DNA of 8,590 nt from Pseudomonadota bacterium (GTDB taxonomy: Bacteria > Pseudomonadota > Alphaproteobacteria > Rhizobiales > Beijerinckiaceae), in the NCBI GenBank assembly GCA_023450615.1, contig JAEXGT010000058.1:1-8590 (forward strand). The letters are read 5' to 3'. Shown one piece after another: positions 1 through 5,836 of the stretch; positions within the stretch are counted from its first letter, which is position 1, and every line of letters starts with the position of its first letter. The position numbers and the translations under genes were made by a program. The notes below the pieces were generated by a model. That model was not told where the DNA came from. It searched no databases and worked only from the letters and a program-made list of their open reading frames with translations.

Positions 1-113
1 TCCGAGGTCGCGATCCGCAGGTTCACCACCGGCTCGCCGTTGTTCAGGCGCCGCACCTCCGGGTCACGCCCCAGATTGCCCACCAGAATTACCTTGTTCA
101 CACTGCCCGCCAT
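1..113 (-). CDS. ssb: Single-stranded DNA-binding protein Ssb (N-terminal part, runs off window)
   Basis: Ssb coats single-stranded DNA during replication, recombination and repair in the cytoplasm. The 37 visible codons begin MAGSVNKVILVGNLGRDPEV and continue RRLNNGEPVVNLRIATSE. This is the first beta-strand region of the bacterial Ssb OB fold, with the typical NKVILVGNLGRDPE signature. The ATG at 111-113 is preceded by a purine-rich ribosome site (AGGAGAGG, minus strand, about 6 bases before the ATG). The C-terminal part, including the acidic tip that binds partner proteins, lies beyond base 1. Upstream is an SOS box over the promoter, so damage induction is expected, as is known for ssb in other alphaproteobacteria. 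The family call is secure. It looks like the housekeeping copy rather than a phage one, but this cannot be proven from 37 residues. Confidence 0.95.
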   Translation of the reverse strand, partial: MAGSVNKVILVGNLGRDPEVRRLNNGEPVVNLRIATS

Positions 114-133
114 CGGAGCCTCTCCTCATCTCT

Positions 134-151
134 CCCGAACCATGGTTCGGG
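134..151. promoter_or_regulatory. 18-bp perfect palindrome in the ssb leader (LexA/DinR-like)
   Basis: CCCGAACCATGGTTCGGG is its own reverse complement. It lies 21 bp upstream of the ssb ATG and downstream of the predicted promoter, so it would be in the transcript leader, where it could fold as a 7-bp stem with a 4-base loop. Its core CGAAC-N4-GTTCG is the form of the Gram-positive LexA (DinR) operator, not the alphaproteobacterial GTTC-N7-GTTC form. Whether it acts as DNA operator, as RNA hairpin or not at all is unknown. Confidence 0.5.
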
Positions 152-190
152 TCTGTTGTACTCTCCTGCCCAACAGGGGCATCACCTAAT

Positions 191-205
191 GTTCTATCTT
201 TGTTC
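191..205 (-). promoter_or_regulatory. LexA (SOS) box of ssb
   Basis: The plus strand reads GTTCTATCTTTGTTC, the alphaproteobacterial direct-repeat operator GTTC-N7-GTTC. Read on the gene strand it is GAACAAAGATAGAAC, sharing GAACAAANNNNGAAC with three other boxes in the window. It covers the -10 element and part of the spacer of the predicted ssb promoter, so LexA binding would block transcription. It ends 77 bp before the ssb ATG. Confidence 0.85.
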
Positions 206-219
206 TTTGAGAATTTCAA
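191..219 (-). promoter_or_regulatory. Predicted sigma-70 type promoter of ssb
   Basis: On the minus strand a -35 element TTGAAA (214-219) is separated by 17 bp from a -10 element TAGAAC (191-196), and the SOS box overlaps the -10. The transcript leader would be about 70 bases and would contain the 134-151 palindrome. Confidence 0.55.
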
Positions 220-280
220 GAGGAAAGATGGAAGGGAGGCAGAAGGGCAGGAGATACTCGACCCAAGGCCGGAGGGGGAG

Positions 281-310
281 GAAGCTCATAGAGAAGAAGC
301 TCATAGAGAA
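281..310. repeat. Perfect 15-bp tandem duplication
   Basis: The unit GAAGCTCATAGAGAA occurs twice head to tail (281-295 and 296-310) inside a purine-rich tract on the plus strand (about 216-312). It lies just beyond the terminator hairpin of the minus-strand operon and outside any supported gene. It is probably a replication-slippage duplication. No function is evident. Confidence 0.85.
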
Positions 311-337
311 TGAGCGGCGGTTGTCACCGCCGCTCAT
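310..337 (-). terminator. Terminator-like hairpin of the 350-1679 operon
   Basis: A perfect 11-bp stem (ATGAGCGGCGG / CCGCCGCTCAT) with a 6-base loop begins 12 bp past the stop of the 350-625 gene. On the minus strand it is followed by TCTCTATGAGCTTCTTCTC, which is pyrimidine-rich but not a clean U run. The hairpin is strong and the tail is weak. Confidence 0.6.
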
Positions 338-349
338 CAGAGATTGCCG

Positions 350-625
350 CTATTCGGCAGCCTGAAGATAGACCACCTTCGATTGCTCGTTTCGAATTTC
401 GCGAAGGGTGCGGGCCATGTAGGTCAGCTGCTCGATGGCCTTGTCGAGATCGGCCTTCGTGCCTTCGCTGAGATCATAGGAGTGACGGCCGCGATAGAGC
501 CGGTTGACTTGGCTTTCCATATCGACGGAAGCCTCGCGGATGCGGTGGATGAGATTGTCGGCGATGACATTCGCGTTGGCATCGACAACGCAGAAGCCGA
601 CATCACTTGCGCGGACCTTGGACAT
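350..625 (-). CDS. Hypothetical 91-aa protein, third gene of an SOS operon
   Basis: The 91-aa product begins MSKVRASDVGFCVVDANANV and I do not recognise the family. A short beta-like N-terminus is followed by a mostly helical, charged segment (about residues 20-85), and it ends SKVVYLQAAE. It has no membrane segment, signal peptide or metal motif. The start at 623-625 is supported by a good ribosome site (AGAAGAGG, about 9 bases upstream). Longer in-frame forms reaching 892 would overlap the preceding gene and read through arginine-rich, low-quality sequence. It lies 29 bp after the HhH gene and before a hairpin terminator, so it looks like the last gene of an operon controlled from the SOS box at 1751-1765. 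A role in the damage response is inferred from context only. Confidence 0.7.
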   Translation of the reverse strand: MSKVRASDVGFCVVDANANVIADNLIHRIREASVDMESQVNRLYRGRHSYDLSEGTKADLDKAIEQLTYMARTLREIRNEQSKVVYLQAAE

Positions 626-654
626 TGAGCTGAACCTCTTCTTGTTATTTCTTC

Positions 655-1068
655 TCAAGCAGCGGCCTTGTCGCGAAGCTCGGCATAAAGGCCAAGGCGG
701 CGCGCCAGGGAATGTTTCGTCACCGGACCGATCCAGGGAAGCGTGCTTAAAAAGCGCAGCTTGTCGGAGCATTCTGTATATTCGCGAAAGAGCTGTTCGC
801 GCTCGTGCCAGATCTGATCGATCGCCGCAGATTTCGCGGGGTGTCGAAAGCTGGCGCGGGAGTTCGATCCGAATTCCAGCGCGCGCATGCACCGTTCGAA
901 TGTGCGGCGCCCCACGCTCGGGGTTACGCTGGCGTGGCAGATCGTCGAGATCACGCTCTGTGCGAAATCATCAGCTGTTTCAGGCACGGAAAAATCCATG
1001 TCGGAAGCATCGCGCTTTGCATTGCTCCAACCATCAAAGAATTGTTCGCCATGCCTCAAACTTGGCAT
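655..1068 (-). CDS. Small helix-hairpin-helix protein, second gene of an SOS operon
   Basis: The 137-aa protein carries near its C-terminus (residues 110-126) the motif LPWIGPVTKHSLARRLG. It fits a helix-hairpin-helix, the non-specific DNA-backbone-binding element of many repair enzymes, where the G-P-V hairpin contacts phosphate. It resembles the same element in HhH-GPD DNA glycosylases, but the chain ends 11 residues later, so no downstream catalytic Asp can be present. It would be a DNA-binding protein, not a glycosylase. The start at 1066-1068 has TGAGG just upstream and leaves only 5 bp after the stop of the 1074-1679 gene. An in-frame Met further upstream (1248) would overlap that gene and looks non-coding. 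Together with the SOS box this suggests a repair or recombination role (inference). Confidence 0.7.
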   Translation of the reverse strand: MPSLRHGEQFFDGWSNAKRDASDMDFSVPETADDFAQSVISTICHASVTPSVGRRTFERCMRALEFGSNSRASFRHPAKSAAIDQIWHEREQLFREYTECSDKLRFLSTLPWIGPVTKHSLARRLGLYAELRDKAAA

Positions 1069-1073
1069 TTTCC

Positions 1074-1679
1074 TCACCGTATGTTCCAAGCCGCCTGCAG
1101 CAATCTGACGAGCTTCGTTCCGGTCCTGCGAATCCGATAGGGCGCGTGCCATGCGGGAGCCGAAGCTTTTTCCATGGTGTAGCGAGCGGAGCGGATGCGC
1201 GTGGTTGTCGAATAAGGGCGCGCGCTTGTCTGACTGCGCATGCGCCAACTCTCGTCAGGTTTGCGAAAACCGTCGTCCATCAAGGACTTTTCAGCAAAAC
1301 CCGACTGAAGAGAAATGGGTGTTTGCGCCTCGTTTCGCAAGGTTTCCGACATGCTGGGAGCAGGAATTCTCAGGTCGTGCCTGACCTGCGGCCAAGCTGA
1401 AATGTCTCTGCGCGCAACTTTGAAAGTTTGCGCGAGTTCGGGACCTGCGGCGAAGCCATAGACGGACGCTGCGCAGGAGAACGCTTCAGCGAAAGGCGTC
1501 ATCGCGCACCAGCTTTTTTCCGCCATGTGCAGCGGCCAAGTCCACAAGCCGTCATCGCGGCGCTGGCTCAAGCCTTCGCGCTCGATGAAATAACCGGTCG
1601 TCTTGTGCTCCAGCCCTTCCTCCGTCACGAGCCATTCCTCGTTCTCGAAGATCGGGCAAACATCCGTCATGGCGGTCAT
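1074..1679 (-). CDS. Hypothetical 201-aa protein, first gene of an SOS operon
   Basis: The N-terminal half (to about residue 95) looks convincingly coding. It includes GYFIEREGLSQRRDDGLWTW (29-48) followed by PLHMAEKSWC (49-58), a tryptophan-rich block. The C-terminal half (about 100-201) is rich in Arg, Ser and Thr and ends with a basic helix (TKLVRLLQAAWNIR). It looks less constrained, so a frameshift or recent divergence there is possible. I do not recognise the family. The ATG at 1677-1679 is chosen because AAGGA lies 7 bases upstream and because upstream in-frame starts fall inside the promoter (a TTG at 1788-1790 is part of the -35). A consensus promoter with an SOS box lies 71 bp upstream. 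The next gene follows after 5 bp. Damage induction is expected. The biochemical role is unknown. Confidence 0.65.
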   Translation of the reverse strand: MTAMTDVCPIFENEEWLVTEEGLEHKTTGYFIEREGLSQRRDDGLWTWPLHMAEKSWCAMTPFAEAFSCAASVYGFAAGPELAQTFKVARRDISAWPQVRHDLRIPAPSMSETLRNEAQTPISLQSGFAEKSLMDDGFRKPDESWRMRSQTSARPYSTTTRIRSARYTMEKASAPAWHAPYRIRRTGTKLVRLLQAAWNIR

Positions 1680-1750
1680 ACCATCATCCTTCAGGCAGGA
1701 AGCTCGCAGGCTCCGGAATGTCGCGCCGGAGCAGGGTTCTCTTGATGCGC

Positions 1751-1765
1751 GAACAAAACAAGAAC
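1751..1765 (-). promoter_or_regulatory. LexA (SOS) box of the 1679-350 operon
   Basis: GAACAAAACAAGAAC is an exact GAAC-N7-GAAC operator and shares GAACAAANNNNGAAC with the other three boxes. It overlaps the -10 element of a promoter reading leftward and ends 71 bp before the ATG at 1679. The divergent coiled-coil/Rad50/Mre11 operon starts 203 bp to its right. Influence on that operon is possible but not shown. Confidence 0.85.
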
Positions 1766-1790
1766 ATAATGCCGGACGGTAACGTGTCAA
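1763..1790 (-). promoter_or_regulatory. Predicted strong promoter of the 1679-350 operon
   Basis: On the minus strand a perfect -35 TTGACA (1785-1790) is followed after 16 bp by TATGTT (1763-1768). The last bases of the -10 are the first repeat of the SOS box, the usual geometry for LexA repression. Confidence 0.7.
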
Positions 1791-1902
1791 GCAAAGTTCG
1801 TTGCGCGGGGCTGTAATCTTGGAGTAACCGACCTTATGTGGAGGGCTGGATGGCAGGATTGAAGTCGTGGTCCGTAATCCAGAGCAAAATAAGGCGAAGA
1901 AG

Positions 1903-1930
1903 TTGCGACGAAATATCGCCGTTCTAAACT
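1903..1930 (+). promoter_or_regulatory. Possible promoter of the coiled-coil/Rad50/Mre11 operon
   Basis: TTGCGA (1903-1908), a 16-bp spacer and TAAACT (1925-1930) form a moderate sigma-70 type match 39 bp before the start of the 1969 gene. No complete SOS box overlaps it. GTTC at 1921-1924 is followed 7 bp later by AAGC, not GTTC. The rest of 1791-1968 holds nothing recognisable. Confidence 0.35.
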
Positions 1931-1968
1931 GAAGCTAGACCATTCATCTGCAGCGGAGCCATTCTCTC

Positions 1969-2265
1969 ATGACGAGCCAGACACGCCTGGAATCGGACAG
2001 CCTCAGGCGTCTCGAAGACCTGGGCAAAACCTTCGACAAGCTGCGCGCCGAACGCATTCGTGCGGAGGGTGAGATGGAGCGTCTGGCGCGCGATCTCGAA
2101 GAAGCGAAGGCGCTCGCCAAGGCTGAGCTTGGGACCGACGACGAGACCGAGATTAAGAACCTCATGGAAGCGGCCATCGCGCAGAATGCGAGGCTTGTCG
2201 AAGAGTTCGGCGCCGCCTTGCGCGACGTGGAAGCGCGTCTGCGGCAGCTTGGGGACGAGCGTTGA
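1969..2265 (+). CDS. Small coiled-coil protein coupled to the permuted Rad50
   Basis: The 98-aa protein is almost wholly predicted coiled coil, rich in Arg, Glu, Leu and Ala with heptad-like spacing (for example LRRLEDLGKTFDKLRAERIR, then MERLARDLEEAKALAKAEL). A break near GTDDETE is followed by a second helix (about 60-96). It has no cysteine, membrane segment or catalytic motif. GGAG lies 10 bases before the ATG. Its TGA overlaps the ATG of the Rad50-like gene by one base (TGATG), so the two are probably translationally coupled and made in matching amounts. The permuted Rad50 keeps only a short coil before its first lobe, so this protein is a good candidate for the missing part of the returning arm next to the zinc hook. 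That structural role is an inference. Confidence 0.85.
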   Translation: MTSQTRLESDSLRRLEDLGKTFDKLRAERIRAEGEMERLARDLEEAKALAKAELGTDDETEIKNLMEAAIAQNARLVEEFGAALRDVEARLRQLGDER

Positions 2266-4094
2266 TGGACCGTTCCATCGGCCATGATCTTGCCGGCGTC
2301 GAGTCGCTGCTGGCGCGGCTTGAGGGGCGGCGCGATGCGATTGGCTTGCGCCTCGCGGAACTGACGCGCGAGATCGAACTCGCTAAAGGGCGGCTTGCCG
2401 TCAAGGATGAGGTGGAGGCCTTCATCGAAGCGGTGCACGGCAGCGCAAGCCGCCGCAATCTCGCGGCTTTCGAAACCCTGCTGACGGCTCTCGTGCAGGA
2501 GGTGCTGCCGGGCGAGAAGCCCGTGGCGCTGGAGCTGTCGACCGAGCGCGGCCTGGCCTCCCTCGATATCTGCGTGCGCCGTCCGGACGAGAGTCTCGAG
2601 GATGTTCTGGAAGACAATGGTGGCGCGCTCACCAACGTGATCGGCATGGCTTTGCGCCTCATCGCCGTGGTCAAGGCGGATGTTGCCCGTTTCCTTGCGC
2701 TCGACGAAGCCGATTGCTGGATCGCGCCGGACCGTGTGTCGTCCTTCTACAAGGTCCTAGAGGACGGCGCGGCCCGCCTTGGGGTTCAGTGCTTCGCGGT
2801 ATCCCACCACGATCTGTCACAATTCTCGGACAAGTTTCATATCGCGCGCATCGTTGGTGAGCCTCTCGGCGGCGTCGATGTGCAATCAGCCGATTGCAGC
2901 GCGGCCTGGGATGACACCCAGCCGGGCCTGCGCTTCATCCGCCTCGTCAACGTGCAGGCCTACAAGGATGCGACGCTGCACTTGAGCCCCGGCGTGAATG
3001 CGCTGATCGGTCCGAACAACCGCGGCAAATCCACCTTCATCCGCGCTCTGCGCGCGGTGTTCTATGGGGAGGCGCGGGACAGCCTCGTTCGCGCGGGCGC
3101 GAAATCCGCGAATGTCGAGATCGGCGTTGCGGGCAAGCGCACCTTGCGCTTCACGCGTCAACCGCGCCGCTCCCCGGTCAATATCTGGTCCCTTCACGAA
3201 GCAGACGGTGCCATCGTGGAGGAGAAGGGCATGCGCTACGAGACCGGCGGGCGCAACGTGCCGGATTGGGTGAGCGATCTGTTCCGGATCACCAAGGTGG
3301 AAGATCTCGACGTTCATATCGCGCATCAGAAATTCCCCGTGTTCCTCCTGGGCGAAACGGCATCGCGCCGTTCTGCCGTTCTCTCCATCGGGCAGGAGGC
3401 GAGTTATATCCGCGACATGCTGATGATCCATCGCGAGCGCTGCACCCGTGACAATGCCGTTGTCCGCAACGGCGAGCGTGAGCTGGCCTCGCTGCAGGAG
3501 ACGCTTGCGAGCCTTGAAGAGATCGGCGTCCTGAAAGACCGCTTGGGGATTCTTCGCAAACAGGCGCGCCAGATCACCAACGTCTCCGAGCGCTTGCAGA
3601 GCCTACAGGAGCATGCGGCGCGATTGGCGGGCCTGGCGCGGCAGATCAGGCGGGCAGAGGCGCGTGTGGAGGCGACGCATGCGCTGCCGCAGCCGGAGCG
3701 GATCGCCGATCTGACGCGCAGGGTCGAGCATGCCCGCGAGCGGGAGCGCATCGGTCGCCAGGTTCTTCACCTCAGCGCGGCTCTCTCGTCGAGCAAGGCG
3801 CGCCTCGCAGCGCTTCAGGCGCTGCCGAATGCCGCTCCGGACCTTGAAAACACGTCCGTGGCGCAAAACATGTTGAAGCGCCTCTCGGATCTTCTCAGCG
3901 CGGCTCTCATCGCCAAAAGCCGCATGGCGCAGATCGAAGAGGGCATGAAAGCGGTGCAGGCCGAGATGGCGCGTTTCATGGAGGAGACCGGCGGGCTTTG
4001 CCCGACTTGCGGCTCGCCGGTGAGCGCGGAGAACCTCTTGGACCATCACGCCCATTCCACTCATTCCTCGCCGACGGAGCGGCTGACCGCATGA
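2265..4094 (+). CDS. Circularly permuted Rad50/SbcC-like ATPase with C-terminal zinc hook
   Basis: The 609-aa SMC-type ATPase should work with Mre11 to process DNA ends. Domain order: short coil (1-55); the lobe that is C-terminal in normal Rad50 (60-197), with a degenerate signature NGG (118-120), Walker B FLALDEAD (143-150) and H-loop SHHD (180-183); a linker; then the lobe that is normally N-terminal (222-375), with Walker A GPNNRGKST (249-257) and a Q-loop-like HQKFPVFLLG (354-363); a coiled coil (about 380-575); and the hook CPTC (579-582), 27 residues from the end. Normal Rad50/SbcC has Walker A first, the hook in the middle and Walker B last, so this is a circular permutation with one complete ATPase head. 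ATG at 2265 is preferred to the TTG at 2262. It overlaps the stop of the coiled-coil gene by one base and the start of the Mre11-like gene by four (ATGA). All key ATPase residues look intact. Confidence 0.9.
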   Translation: MDRSIGHDLAGVESLLARLEGRRDAIGLRLAELTREIELAKGRLAVKDEVEAFIEAVHGSASRRNLAAFETLLTALVQEVLPGEKPVALELSTERGLASLDICVRRPDESLEDVLEDNGGALTNVIGMALRLIAVVKADVARFLALDEADCWIAPDRVSSFYKVLEDGAARLGVQCFAVSHHDLSQFSDKFHIARIVGEPLGGVDVQSADCSAAWDDTQPGLRFIRLVNVQAYKDATLHLSPGVNALIGPNNRGKSTFIRALRAVFYGEARDSLVRAGAKSANVEIGVAGKRTLRFTRQPRRSPVNIWSLHEADGAIVEEKGMRYETGGRNVPDWVSDLFRITKVEDLDVHIAHQKFPVFLLGETASRRSAVLSIGQEASYIRDMLMIHRERCTRDNAVVRNGERELASLQETLASLEEIGVLKDRLGILRKQARQITNVSERLQSLQEHAARLAGLARQIRRAEARVEATHALPQPERIADLTRRVEHARERERIGRQVLHLSAALSSSKARLAALQALPNAAPDLENTSVAQNMLKRLSDLLSAALIAKSRMAQIEEGMKAVQAEMARFMEETGGLCPTCGSPVSAENLLDHHAHSTHSSPTERLTA

Positions 4095-5089
4095 TCCTGT
4101 CCGGAGATCGTCTCCAGCCTGTTGCCTGCAACGGCCTTCTCGTCATCGGCGATCCGCATGTGGGCTCGCGGCGCCCGGGACGGCGCAAGGATGCGGTGTG
4201 GCCTCAGGCCGTGCTCGCCAAGCTCGAGCGTTGCGTCGCCATCGCCAATGAGCGCGGCCTCGCGCCCGTCATCCTGGGCGATCTGTTCGATCGGCCCGTG
4301 GAGCCGGATGAGGCGCTGAAGAACCAGCTGATCCGCACCCTCAAGGGGTTCCACCAGCGTCCCCTCGTGAATGTGGGCAATCATGACATCCAGCACACGA
4401 TGCTCACCGACAGCGATACCCTGGCGTTGCTGGGATTGTGCGATGTGGTGGATGTGGTGGCGGCTTCCGCTCCGGTGACGGAATTCCACATCGGCACGCG
4501 ACGTCTCGGTGTCGGCATGACACCCTACGGGCAGTCGATCCCGACGGATGCGCGCGGCTCCTTCACGGGCCTCGACCTGCACATCTGGTTCACACATCAT
4601 GACATCGCCTTCGACGGCGGTTATCCCGGGGCCGTGCCTCCCTTCGCGGTGGAAGGCTGCGACGTGCTGATCAACGGGCATATCCACAAGACGCAGAAGG
4701 CGGTGCTGGCGGGACGTAGCCGCTGGCTCAACCCCGGCAATATCAGCCGGCAATCGGTGGATCTGGCCGACCATGTTCCGCGCGCTTGGATCCTCGATGG
4801 AAGCGGCGAGCTTGAACCGCAGGAGCTGCCTTACGAGCGCAACGTGTTCGACCTGACGGGCCGCATCGTGGAGGCTGCCGATGGCGGCATGGTGGCGCGG
4901 GAAGTCGAGAGCGCCTTCGTGACGCTGCTTCAGGCGGAATCCTCGACCGAGCTGAAACGCAGCGGTGACGGCTCCATCGTGCGCGACGAGATCGAAGCCA
5001 AGTTCACACAAGACAATACGTCCGATGCCGTGCGCGCCATCGTTCGTTCATTGTTGAACGAAGCGGTGGAGCGGCACGCCGATTCCTGA
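4091..5089 (+). CDS. Mre11/SbcD-like metallophosphoesterase (DNA nuclease subunit)
   Basis: The 332-aa calcineurin-like phosphoesterase is the expected nuclease partner of the Rad50-like ATPase. It would use two metal ions to cut DNA ends. All metal-site motifs are present in order: GDPH (20-23), GDLFDR (63-68), GNHD (96-99), a His block FTHHDI (167-172) and GHIH (196-199). The catalytic domain spans about 15-250. The remaining roughly 80 residues are helical and could hold the Rad50-binding segment, shorter than in many SbcD proteins. The start at 4091 is chosen because it forms an ATGA overlap with the Rad50 stop. An in-frame Met at 3998 would add 31 residues overlapping the zinc-hook region of that gene. 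It is the last gene of the operon and converges on the TnsA-like gene, 13 bp away. Family membership is secure; the exact substrate is unknown. Confidence 0.92.
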   Translation: MILSGDRLQPVACNGLLVIGDPHVGSRRPGRRKDAVWPQAVLAKLERCVAIANERGLAPVILGDLFDRPVEPDEALKNQLIRTLKGFHQRPLVNVGNHDIQHTMLTDSDTLALLGLCDVVDVVAASAPVTEFHIGTRRLGVGMTPYGQSIPTDARGSFTGLDLHIWFTHHDIAFDGGYPGAVPPFAVEGCDVLINGHIHKTQKAVLAGRSRWLNPGNISRQSVDLADHVPRAWILDGSGELEPQELPYERNVFDLTGRIVEAADGGMVAREVESAFVTLLQAESSTELKRSGDGSIVRDEIEAKFTQDNTSDAVRAIVRSLLNEAVERHADS

Positions 5090-5106
5090 AGGGGCCGCTG
5101 CTTCAG
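5086..5106. terminator. Weak hairpin between convergent stops
   Basis: CTGAAG (5086-5091) and CTTCAG (5101-5106) form a 6-bp inverted repeat around a 9-base GC-rich loop. It overlaps both stop codons of the convergent Mre11-like and TnsA-like genes. There is no T run on either side. It could serve as a weak bidirectional terminator. Confidence 0.3.
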
Positions 5107-5753
5107 AACGCGAATGGATCCGTATAGGGCAGGCGGCGTCGGCGGACTTGGGTCTCCGGCAGGATCGGGCGGCTGATATCGACGGCGATCAATCCTTCGC
5201 AGGCCAGCGCCAGAACGGCGGCGACGCCATCCTGCGTGTTCATGACGGCCCCCGCGCAATCCACCAGCCGCATGGTGCCCACTTCATCGAGCTGATGCAG
5301 AACGCGCACCCGGTCGCCGGCCGTCACGGGCGTGCGCCTACAGGCGGTGATCAAGCGGATCGTCGTGAAACGCGGCTCGGCGCGAATGCTGGCGGCGGTT
5401 TCGATGGAGAAGTGGCGGCCATTCTCGGACGCAAGACCATGGATCGCCGCCGTGCGCAGCGGATGGGTTAGAAGATCATCATCCGTCAGGACATCGACGA
5501 GCAGGGGTTGTCCGTCGCGGACGATCTCGAAATCGGCGATGTGCTCGATGGTGCGGTCCCCGATGATGAACGTGGCGGGATTTGCCGGAGCACGCAGGGA
5601 TTCGATCTCGGGGTCGAGTTCGCAGATCGTCAGAAAGTCGGCGATCAGCGTGTTGCGGGTCAGTGGCGCAGCGGGCCGCTTCTGGCTGCGACGGGCTCCC
5701 TGGCGCCGCACCGAACGGCGGTCGGACAGGTCGAGGATCGCGGACGCGGACAT
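5103..5753 (-). CDS. TnsA-like restriction-fold protein, SOS-associated, catalytic Lys apparently lost
   Basis: The 216-aa protein resembles the TnsA endonuclease family (PD-(D/E)XK fold). The basic N-terminus (12-35) is followed by CELDPEIESL (44-53), matching the usual acidic-residue/surface-strand region. HIADFEIV (71-78) sits where TnsA has the catalytic Asp. LLVDVLTDD (84-92) sits where a [E/Q]-x-K triad end is expected, but here it is D-V-L, so the lysine is missing. The C-terminal part (about 145-205) with DGVAAVLALACEGLIAVDIS resembles the TnsA helical domain. It may be an inactive or DNA-binding derivative. The start at 5751-5753 follows GGAGG closely. A TTG at 5786 is less likely. 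An SOS box lies 83 bp upstream. No TnsB/TnsC genes or transposon ends are visible, so a Tn7-like element is not supported. The fold assignment is from pattern recognition and is moderate. Confidence 0.7.
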   Translation of the reverse strand: MSASAILDLSDRRSVRRQGARRSQKRPAAPLTRNTLIADFLTICELDPEIESLRAPANPATFIIGDRTIEHIADFEIVRDGQPLLVDVLTDDDLLTHPLRTAAIHGLASENGRHFSIETAASIRAEPRFTTIRLITACRRTPVTAGDRVRVLHQLDEVGTMRLVDCAGAVMNTQDGVAAVLALACEGLIAVDISRPILPETQVRRRRLPYTDPFAF

Positions 5754-5836
5754 CGGGCCTCCAGGGTGAAGGGGCGGGGCGGACAAGGGCGAGCGAAGGG
5801 CTCCTTGCTCTGGATCAAATCCAGTGGTTCATTATA

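Noticed and set aside
504..1400. Long plus-strand open frame (298 aa) opposite the SOS operon
   Set aside because: Rich in Arg, Ser and Cys with no recognisable domain or ribosome site. The minus strand has a coherent promoter, SOS box, ribosome sites and tight gene spacing.
1921..1935. Possible SOS box in front of the coiled-coil/Rad50/Mre11 operon (GTTC-N7-AAGC)
   Set aside because: Only one of the two repeats is present, so direct LexA control of this operon is not claimed.
3998..4090. Upstream start for the Mre11-like protein
   Set aside because: The added residues are just the zinc-hook coding region of the Rad50-like gene read in another frame. The ATGA overlap at 4091 is a normal coupled start.
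4061..5011. Minus-strand open frame (316 aa) opposite the Mre11-like gene
   Set aside because: His/Arg-rich shadow of a gene with all phosphoesterase motifs in order.
5103..5753. Tn7-like transposon suggested by the TnsA-like gene
   Set aside because: No TnsB, TnsC or TniQ genes, no terminal repeats and no target duplication are visible. The gene has its own SOS-type promoter.
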